From Cyprinodon diabolis (taxonomy: Eukaryota > Chordata > Actinopteri > Cyprinodontiformes > Cyprinodontidae): a DNA stretch of 64,000 nt. Below, piece by piece: positions 55,639 to 64,000 of this stretch. Location of the stretch: NCBI GenBank assembly GCA_030533445.1, contig CM060068.1, forward strand, positions 38,332,010 through 38,396,009. Direction: 5' to 3'. Position numbers and translations under genes: made by a program. The notes under the pieces were generated by a model that searched no databases, was not told the origin of the DNA, and worked only from the letters and a program-made list of their open reading frames with translations. Within the stretch, counting starts at the first letter, position 1. Every line of letters begins with the position of its first letter.

Positions 55639-57018
55639 AGGTATAGTGGAGGGTTTTCGTGTATTTTGGAAAAGCACATGCACAACCCTGTATCTGCTCC
55701 CGCCAGGGAATGCCTATTAAAAGCCTGCGAGAGCATCATGAGCCCATTTCTCCTCATGCACGCTCAGTTTAAAAGTTGCTGTTCTCATAGCTCATACAAG
55801 CTAACTGTGCCCGAACTTCTGCCCTAACCCCTTAGTCCCTCAATCACTTCATAGAGCGGGACTATATAGTGGATTTTATAGCAAACTCAGTTAACCGACT
55901 ATTCGGGCAGATGATAAATGAAGCCTAAGCGGAAGTAACTGAAGAAACTGATTGCTCTCCTATATCCACCTGCGACACAGCCAATCAGCTTTGAACCACG
56001 GCTCCATGAAAGCCAATCGGCATCCAAAGTTCATCTTAAAAGGCCTCCGATCCACAACTTGTCTGCTCCTGTGCTTAGGCAAAGGATGCACCCTCTGACT
56101 TCATTCAGATGACACCGTTTCAACCCACCTCCAGCCCCTCCTCCACCATCGTAGCTAAAGCTTCATCAGAGTTTCATTCCTTCCGGACTCTTACTGCATT
56201 CTGCGTCTCATTTCAAACGGAGTTTTTCCTGTCCACTGTCGCTCCATGCTTGCTCATCATGGACAGGTTCTCTAAACCTGTGTTATCCAGCTGGACTTCC
56301 AGGTTCCTGAGTGAATCTCTAGTATCAGCTTATGCAGTCCACTGGATGTCTCCATTAAGCTCAGCAACCAGCAGTCTACAGACTGACCAACTTCATCTAT
56401 CTCCACTCCACAACCAGTTTCAGGCCTGAGGGGGGAAACACCTCTCTTCTTTGCTCCTGTTCATGCATATCTATCAAAATTCAGCTCTATGTTTCCTGCC
56501 AAGGTCTGAGCGCCAAAGACTAAGTAATTAATCAATAAATTTCTCCTAATTGTCTTTTCTCTTTGTGTGACTTTTTCAGATTGAACTGCTTTTTGCTCGC
56601 CGTTGGTCATGTAACTCCTCCTCCATTGCGCGGTGCTTGCGTCATGTTTTTTATAAGTCGCCACTGTTGAGTAGCAACAGCCTATGGCGACAGCAGGCAG
56701 CTCTCCTCGCAAAGCATTCTGGGATATATCTGAGGCCTTTCTTTTCTTCTCATACACTTCGTAGACACTTTTTCTCTTACCACCCTCAACCATTTTCAAA
56801 GGACTATGGTGAGATAAGTGAGCTTTGATGACCGTCTCAAACCGCAGCTTACCACTGATATACGCCTAAAAGTGGGCATGCGCAGAAAAAGATAGCTAAC
56901 GAGGCGAGCGCGTACTGTAGGACGGCCTTACGTAAACATATCACCAGAATGATTGACAATTAGGAGGACAAATTATTTAGATGATCCACCCAGAAATAAA
57001 AGATTGTCCTCTATACCT
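55639..57018. mobile_element. TTAA-flanked element between ift88 and il17d
   Basis: Ends aggtatagtggagg and ..cctctatacct are inverted; TTAA lies at 55635-55638 and 57019-57022. About 56100-56430 resembles a LINE 3' region (acggagtttttcctgtccactgtcgctccatgcttgctca) and is probably a nested insertion. No transposase. Confidence 0.75.
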
Positions 57019-57022
57019 TTAA

Positions 57023-58890
57023 AGAAAACCTTGAAATTGGTCCATCACATCGGTCACCTTTAAATAGGACTTTTCTGAGCCATTTTAACTCTTTCTTTCA
57101 TATGTTTTTTTTTTCTGTTGACCACATATTTCACGGTCGTGGGGTTTCATAAATTCTTGAGATCCTAAAGGAAGGCCAGACCAACACTTATTAACCTTCT
57201 TTTATTCCAGGACAGCTATCAATGACTTTAATCTCCTGGTTTTAACCCAGACAGGATGAGATACTTCATGTAGCTCAGTATATTTTTAGCTTTCTTTTAG
57301 GGCTTGTTGGAGTTAAAGATGGGAAATATTTTTAGTAAAATGTGAATTAGGTTAAACAAACAATTAAGGGGACAAAAATAGAAAAGCGGTGAGCAGTTCT
57401 AGGGGCCATCACTGGGGCCAGTGCCCCTGTGTTGGCCCCTGTTTTGAATACAATACATTGTATAAAGTAAAAGACGATTTATCATTAAGGAGTTATTTAT
57501 TTAGCAAGTAATTATTTTTAGCTCGAATTTTCCCCATTGTAAATGATTTTTAATTTTAGGTTAAGTAAAATTAACATTTTCAAAGCGAAAAACAGGGCCA
57601 GCTTCGCCAACAGGTGACACAGGCAGCTGCAAGGATTGCTCTCAGCTGGACAGCAAGCAAAATTACAGAATAAAAAAAATTTATAAGTATGTATTGTGAA
57701 ATACAAACTCTATGAATACTCAAAAATTCACTCTGAAATTTTATAAATTAAAAACTCCTTGTTTAAATTCTGATTGTATGACCTGCTGCAACTCTGATGA
57801 GGAGCATCATGTGGATTTACTACACTTTTCAATGATTGAAAGTGAAAGATGAAAAGATCAGTAAAGCTTTCAGGAGCAGCTTTCTATAAGCAAAAAAGTC
57901 TTATATATCATATCTATATGTGGACCGCTGTATATACCCCATGCACAATTACTTTTGGCTTCTTCTTTTAATTAACTATTTGAGCTGATGTAACACGTAC
58001 ATTTCTCCAATGTGAGATAAATAAAGTCAATCAATCAAAAGAGGGCCAAAGCAGAGTAGGCAAAAAAAATGTTAATTCAAAACATTTCATTTGCGACATA
58101 ACATTTAAATTAATCCAAATGATGAGGAAATCTCACTTCATTCCGTAAAGTATCTCTTTGGTTCTGCAGCTCTCTTGATATATATGATGAATTATTAAAA
58201 AAAAAAAAAAATTCATGCTTTTGTGTGAAAACACCCTGGCTCCCCTAGAAAATATAGAAACGCCACTGGCTATTGGTTTCCAGATCAGGGTGAATAAATT
58301 GACTGGTTCCAGTGTTTACAGGGATTATGGAGCAATGCGCACAGACACAGCAAACCAGCCTCAGTTGTTCTCATGAATCCAGGAATGTTGTTTTTTTTTT
58401 TTGTTGTTTTTTTTTTCCTACCATGGCTCTGTGTTTTTTAGAGAGGGACTTTTTCTCTGTCATCGCTTCGGTTTGATTTAGATCCTGCTGGAATCGTGCG
58501 GACCGGAGCGCACAGTGGAGTTAATGCGCACACACCAAAGAAGATAAGCTCGCTTTTTGTAAAATAAAAAAAACTAATTGGTTATATTTCACCAGAAATG
58601 ATGAGATCTTCGAATATAATCGGTACTTAATGTTTTGTGGTTGGTTTTAATCCTGGAGACCTCATGGATGTGATGAGCCAGATGTAGTTTTCCTGGCTGC
58701 GCGCCTCGGTGTTTGTCTGCGCCAGACTCCCAGTCGCATCAACAGTCTGTGAACACATAACAAATGGCTCCTGGGACTGAAACAGCCTAAAAAACTCGCT
58801 GCTGAGCTCAGATCGCAGGAAGAACGAGGTCTCTAAGCTGTGCGCCACCTGGTCTCATTTCTGGCGCAACAGCACGCAAAGCGCGCAGAG
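57023..58890. other. Intergenic sequence upstream of il17d
   Basis: At 57400-57440 a gggccatcactggggcc-type hAT-like end occurs; its partner may be near 58240 but is not convincing. At about 57990-58035 ttctccaatgtgagataaataaagtc resembles a LINE tail. il17d promoter and 5' UTR should lie in the last few hundred bases, but no core element is clear. Confidence 0.45.
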
Positions 58891-59195
58891 ATGCGGCGTC
58901 GGATCAGCGTCCTACTGCTGCTGCATCTGGTTCTGGTACCAGCCGGGCCAGCAGAAACCACCAGGGTTCGGAAGAAAACCCCTAAGAGCCGGCCTTGTCT
59001 GGACCTGCCGGAGGAGATCCTGGAGCAGATGTTCGGGCGGCTTTCTGTGGGGGTGATGGGGGCCTTCCACCACGCGCTGGAGCTGGAGCCCCGCGGGAAA
59101 CTCAACCTCACGTGCCCGACAGCAGCGTTGAGGAGAACCGACAGCAACACCCGCCTCCCGGCCAACCTGCGGAGCATCTCCCCCTGGGCTTACAG
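58891..59195 (+). CDS. il17d: il17d coding exon 1
   Basis: 305 bp, residues 1-101 plus two bases. Signal peptide, then CLDLPEEILEQMFGRLSVGV and ISPWAY. Donor gtagga. GC-rich relative to its surroundings. Confidence 0.94.
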
Positions 59196-62100
59196 GTAGG
59201 AATGCAGAAACAGACTTATTGCTGGAGATTTTACTTACAGGTTGGTGCTTTGGTATGATTAAAAAAAATAAAAATAAAACATATCACACACAAAGTGAAG
59301 GTAAAATCTGGTGTTGCACCCAGTATCGGATGACCCCATCCATGGTATCGTATCGGCGAGTACCAATAAATAGGACACCGATACCATTTCGAGAGCCAAA
59401 AGTTTATTCAACTATTGTCACCCACTCCAGGTACGCTAGACTGGATTCACTTTGTATTCGTCTTCATCCTGTTTTACAAAGGTCGGCAGCAGCTTGAGAA
59501 AGCCATGATGGCAATTATTTTACATCCAAGTAGTATGCAGTTCTGACATGCCAAGACACGCCAAATCTCTGTGATTAAGCAATCCTGCCCCTTGTCAGTT
59601 GGTTCAGTTTGGCTGCTCAGTTGAACAGTGGGTAGCACTGCTGCCTTTCAGCAAGAAGGTTCTGGGTTCAATTCCTGGCCCAAGGTCTTTCTGCATGTTC
59701 TCCCTGAGTATGTGTGGGTTCTCTGCAGGTACTCCAGCTTCCTCCCACAGTCTCTAAATTGTCCTTAGGTGTGATTGTGTGTGTGTCTGTGTTGCCCTGC
59801 GATGGACTGGCGACCTGTCCAGTGTGTACCCTGCCTGCTGGCGACTGCTGACTGCTGGAGATAGGCAACAGCACCCCTTGTGACCCCACTTGGGACAAGT
59901 GTGTCGGATAATGGATGGATGGAATGGTATCAGTCAGTCAATGCTGCACAGCCAGGTATCGAGGCCAGAAAATGGCAACGGTAAAAACTACATTTACTTA
60001 GCAATACAAATTCAAAACTGCATGAACATCAGATTTATATAGCCTACATTTATAATCAGTCTCCTGTTTTATCCACATTAAAGTTCAAGTGAGTACTAAA
60101 ATAATTTGATAGAAAAAAAAAAGTCTTGGAAATCAGCAGATTTCATGAATTTGGTCCGTTTCTAGTCCATCGGAGAACTAAAGCTCAGGCCTGAAAGCGA
60201 TTTAGGAGCTCATTAAGCTAACATACAGGTTAGGGGAAGTCAGAGTACCTGGGGAAAACCCACTGAGACACCAGCGGCGGCGGCCAAAGATGAGATCCTC
60301 GGGTGGAACTAGAGGGGTGGTAGGCAGGCACAATAATTGTCCCAACTGATTTCTTTTTCCCATATTGACCCAATTCAACACTTCTGGAACAAGCAGTTCC
60401 CCTGTAAACCAGAGGGAGGCAGCAGTGATACTCTCAAGTGGAATGTCCTCATTATTAAAGCTACAGTGTGTAATAATTACAGGGATATACAGTCAGAAAT
60501 GTAATATATTATACATAACTATGTTATTTATCATCATCTACAAGCTCAGCCTCTTAACCTTAATATTTGCGTTGCCTTAGAATTCGTTATTTATAATTAC
60601 ATAGGAGCGGGTCTCGCAGCCATGGAGGCAGACATCTTTGCGCTACGGCAGTCAGAGCCAACAAACTAGCGATTGCGAGATCGCCAAAACGTCACAACGA
60701 TGTAGAAAAAATAACGGGTATATTTATTATCTTAAGTCTACATGAAATCTATACACTACACAGACTAATGAAATACTATCTGTAAAAGTATCTATGTAAA
60801 CAAACCTCATCACTTGAGAAGGTAGGTGATGCGGACGTCGTGGAAGACATTTTGTCCCGTAACGCTCGCCGTACTGTTGGGGGGGAGAAGCGGTGGGGGG
60901 GAGATGTTCATGTTGCTGCAGTCTACAGTCTGACCGCTAAATGTCGCTAAAAGTTACACACTGTAGCTTTAATTACTAACTAAATATTTTAAATATTAGT
61001 GTAATGGCCATAAACTGACTTAAAAATATGTATAAAAAAGATTTAACTCTTTTCAGAGAAAGTTTTTGTGTTTTAATTGGAAGAAGGGAAAGTTATTCCT
61101 CTGTAGGCGAGCTTGTATTTTCCTATATATAATTAAAGAACTGTTAAACCTATTTAACTGGTATTAGTAATTACATTAGATTATTATGTATATGATTTTT
61201 TTTAAGACAGCATACATAAATACCGTAAATCCTCTAATATGGGCCGGGGCTTTTATTTAACTCAGGTACATCTTGGTCCAGGCCATTATAGAAGGAGGCC
61301 AGAATTAGAGGCAGGCCTCTATTTCTATTTGATCAAAACAGACGACCAGTGGAATGAATAAAAAACAGATTTTGTGTCTCTTTGAACCTATAAAATACTA
61401 GGTTCATTTATTGAAAAAGTACAGTTACCATAACGGTATACAGAACATTATTCAGAGATCTTCCAGCAGCTGCAATTTTTCTGAACGGCAATAAAAAAAA
61501 AATAAAATAAAAAAAAGACAGAGTGGAATCTTGGGCAAACTGACTTGCGAAACAAAGTTTAAAAAAAAATTAATGGAAACTGCTCTGCCATCATAGCGAA
61601 ATTTTATTTGAGGCAGGCTAAGTGGAAGTTGGCTACCAGTATCATATATTTCAAGGTAAATTTAGAACAACGAAGACCAACGAAAATTTGTCATTTTAAC
61701 GCTGCCTTGTTACCTCCAGACCTACCCGTAATCACATTTGTCTTTCAGATCAAAACGATAGTGAAAGGCCACTACGATCTCTGTGTAAGGATGGGACTTC
61801 CCATGCTAATGGCTTGGATTTGTTAGCAAACATTTCCCCCCTGTGGTACTTGTATGTTACTATCACAAGTTGTTGAGGACTGCCCAGGAACATCGTTGGT
61901 TTTAATTATAGCCCCGGCCTGTATAAGAGTCCGGCCACTATTTACCTCCGCCGACAGCCAGACAGGCCATTATTAGAGACCCGGCCGCTAATGGAATACA
62001 GGCCAATATTAGAGAATTTACGGTAAGTGCACATTGTTCTCGCTTTGCCACCTCTAGGGATATTTCCTGGCTCTGCCTCTGTTCCAATATTAAAACCAAC

Positions 62101-63497
62101 ACAGTTTGGATCAGTTCTCTGTCCAAACATGGTGCTGGTTTAATAAAAGCATTAACAGATTTTTTTAGGCAGTGCTGTCAACCTTCAAATCGGTTTACTG
62201 TATTTATTTTGACAAAATAATCTCTGTTTGGAGAGGAATCACCCAGAAAAAATCAATCTATGCCTGTATTATTTTGATTAAGTATTGCATGCAGCCAGTG
62301 AATTAAACAGTAGATAGTTTATATCCTAAAATGACTCAGTAATTTAGCAGCTAATCTTAGACTGGAGACTTGTCTTGTTTGCACCCAGAGGCAGAGCTAG
62401 AAGCGGGGTCAGGGGGGTCATGGCTCAGAAACCAGGTCATCTGCGTGTGGTGCAGTAAATGCAAATGTGTCCCCACCCCTGCCGCAGACACTCTGCTGCA
62501 CCTCTCCTAAATTGTAGGTGACTGCAGACAGGAGGGCTCTGATTGGTCAAATCTACATCCGCTCTACACTATGCATATTTCCTGTTTGGGACATTACTGG
62601 CTTGTTTTGTTTTTATGACCGCCATTGTGGAAAACAACCAGCCAGAAGAGCGAGGTGCGCAAGAACGCTGGAACCCTTTTACCACCTGGATTCCTGCTCT
62701 TTTTTCGCCCTCATTGTCCCTCCGTTGTCACACAAATTTGCCCCCACTTCCTCACCGCCTCGGCTGTATCTTGACCCACAGCTTGTCCCTCTTGCATTGT
62801 GGCGTGGAATAACATAGTGCATACCACGCTTACATTTTTGGGCATAAATCAAAAATATCTGCAACAAGCTCACTGCAACACACTGCTGCTGGAGGATAAC
62901 CAGCCCTTTAGGCCTCCATACATGGGTCGTGTGCACTAACCACTGCGCCATTGAAGCACGCCTATGGCTCCCCTTTTAAACGTCACACACCCTCCTTTTG
63001 ATCCAAAAGAAAATGGATCACAGGACAAGAATCAGGGAGCACCTTCAGCATTGTCTATTGTTGCTGTGGAGCCATATTTTCTGATGTTTTAGCAAACTCA
63101 GTGGAAAAGAGAATTAAAACTATTAGCTTTGCAAACAAAAAATACCAAAACTTCTGCTCTGAATCTGTTTTTCAGGCTCTCCTATGAACCAAACAGATAT
63201 CCCCGCTACATCCCTGAGGCCTACTGCCTGTGTAAAGGCTGCCTGTTTGGGCCGTACAGGGAGGAGAGCCAGCAGTACCGCAGCGTTCCCGTCTACGCTC
63301 CCACCGTCATCCTCAGGAGATCCGGCTCCTGCATCGGTGGACGCCACTCCTACTCTGAGATCTACGTCTCTGTGGCCGTGGGATGCACCTGTGTGCCAAT
63401 GATGGAGAAGAAACGAGACGGTCAGAGCAGCAACAGGAGCCTAGAGGGACCAAAGCCCAAAGCTGGACAGATTTTCTCTGCTGGGAAGAAGGCCTGA
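58891..63497 (+). CDS. il17d: Interleukin-17D, complete, two coding exons
   Basis: Exons 58891-59195 and 63176-63497 join in phase 2 to give 208 residues (mammalian IL-17D about 202). Residues 1 to about 21 (MRRRISVLLLLHLVLVPAGP) form a signal peptide. The family signature is clear: NLRSISPWAYR across the splice junction, then YPRYIPEAYCLCKGCL, APTVILRRSGSC and VAVGCTCVP. Eight cysteines (36, 75, 119, 121, 124, 154, 172, 174) include those of the cystine-knot fold. Possible N-glycosylation sites are Asn72 and Asn188. The protein is a secreted cytokine in immune signalling. The next upstream in-frame start is a GTG, so ATG 58891 is chosen (G at -3). Confidence 0.95.
59309..59985 (-). mobile_element. 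hAT-like element split by a SINE
   Basis: 59309-59546 matches the complement of 27935-28186 (shared gagagccaaaagtttattcaac and gccatgatggcaattattttacatcc). The other end resumes at about 59925. The SINE at 59611-59923 separates the parts. Confidence 0.65.
59611..59923 (+). mobile_element. tRNA-headed SINE, full length
   Basis: Head gtgggtagcactgctgcc with B box ggttctgggttcaattcc, body gcgatggactggcgacctgtcc, tail ataatggatggatgga. The only near-complete plus-strand copy of its family in the window. Confidence 0.85.
60460..60968. mobile_element. TTAA-flanked MITE
   Basis: 509 bp with inverted ends agctacagtgtgtaa and ttacacactgtagct; TTAA at 60456-60459 and 60969-60972. Non-coding. Confidence 0.88.
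61223..62023. mobile_element. TA-flanked element with long inverted ends
   Basis: Left ccgtaaatcctctaatatgggcc and the complement of the right end (ccgtaaattctctaatattggcc) match closely; TA at 61221-61222 and 62024-62025. ggcc-rich subterminal sequence; no transposase. Confidence 0.85.
62428..62917 (+). repeat. Dispersed repeat, copy 2 (no hAT insertion)
   Basis: Collinear with 23277-24681 minus its hAT. The uninterrupted site is tgggcataaatcaaaaa near 62841. Confidence 0.82.
62918..62975 (-). repeat. SINE head fragment
   Basis: The minus strand reads ttcaatggcgcagtggttag, an A-box-like tRNA head without a body. Confidence 0.5.
63176..63497 (+). CDS. il17d: il17d coding exon 2
   Basis: 322 bp, completing Arg102 to residue 208; stop TGA at 63495-63497; acceptor tttttcag. 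Holds six of the eight cysteines. No AATAAA is seen in the following 360 bp. Confidence 0.95.
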
Positions 63498-63859
63498 AGG
63501 AGAGCACCAGTCCTTTGATGGACATGCTTTTTAAAGTAATGGTACTTGACTTCTGTTCAACTCAACATACTCTAAACTCAATTATTGGACGTCATAATTA
63601 CACCCAGGAGGACTATATTTATTAATTCCGACCCAACTGGTTGACAGGTTTTGTTTTGGAACAAAGGGATTCTATAAAAAAAAAAAAAGTCATTTCCTAA
63701 ACATAGCGCATGGTCTTGTTTTTTTTCTTACGATAAATCAGTAATATTTGACCCCAACCTGCAGTTCTCCAGAGATCTGAGACCAAATCTCTGCAGAATC
63801 CACCCCAGTTCAAACGATCAAAGCCACAGGAATATCTATTCCAAAAAAGTTAAAAAACA

Positions 63860-64000
63860 ATGCACTTTGTTTCCAAGTTTGAAGACGTTTCCCTTCCCAT
63901 TCAGGAAGCTTTCTCAAATCAAACTGTCAGAATTAGCTCTGAGTTCGAAGCTTTATAGAGTAGCCCAAAAACGTATTTATCTTAGAAAACATGCAAATTG
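63860..64000. repeat. Dispersed repeat also at 7803 (runs off the window)
   Basis: actttgtttccaagtttgaa, aggaagctttctcaaatcaa and cttagaaaacatgcaaattg match 7803-7942 in order. Only the start of the copy is visible. Confidence 0.75.

Noticed and set aside
57395..58280. Complete hAT element from gggccatcactggggcc to about 58275
   Set aside because: One end is plausible, but inverted partner and 8-bp duplication could not be matched convincingly.
58840..58890. Upstream extension of il17d from position 58840
   Set aside because: The codon there is GTG, not ATG, and the extension precedes a clear signal peptide beginning at 58891.

Overview
The window is nuclear DNA of a ray-finned (teleost) fish. 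It has AT-rich, intron-containing genes with GT..AG splice sites, and it is dense in fish-type mobile DNA: Tc1, hAT with 8-bp target duplications, elements flanked by TTAA, tRNA-headed SINEs, LINE fragments and a solo LTR. There are no operons, ribosome binding sites or other prokaryotic features. No recognisable tRNA, rRNA or CRISPR gene was found.

Three protein-coding genes can be assembled from spliced reading frames. (1) cryl1 (lambda-crystallin / L-gulonate 3-dehydrogenase) is on the minus strand. Only coding exons 1-3 lie here (10678 down to 2389); the rest lies beyond the left edge. (2) ift88 (intraflagellar transport protein 88, an IFT-B TPR protein needed to build cilia) is on the plus strand. 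It is complete in 25 coding exons from 11165 to 55293, whose junctions all keep frame and give an 838-residue protein. (3) il17d (interleukin-17D) is on the plus strand in two coding exons, 58891-59195 and 63176-63497, encoding a 208-residue secreted cytokine. The order cryl1-ift88-il17d is, to my knowledge, conserved across vertebrates. cryl1 and ift88 are head to head with 486 bp between their start codons. That gap holds an RFX X-box-like motif, which fits ift88 being a ciliary gene.

Most of the remaining sequence is intron occupied by repeats. Left part (1-10637): a degenerate LINE reverse transcriptase, a tandem duplication around cryl1 exon 3, an intact 343-codon Tc1 transposase, an hAT element and a SINE with a perfect 11-bp target duplication. 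ift88 introns: an AT-rich minisatellite of about 1.1 kb, several hAT elements with clear target duplications, a TTAA-flanked element carrying a nested hAT, a solo LTR, a 601-bp palindrome, and a 14-copy, 33-bp minisatellite that appears to be an amplified SINE promoter. Between ift88 and il17d there is a TTAA-flanked element. The il17d intron holds four further repeats.

I see no new multi-gene system. The most unusual observations are the duplication around cryl1 exon 3, in which the second copy lost the exon and only the first carries the transposon; the A-box minisatellite; the long palindrome; and a symmetric 51-nt exon near the 3' end of ift88. Family names rest on recognising protein and terminal motifs by eye, without database searches.
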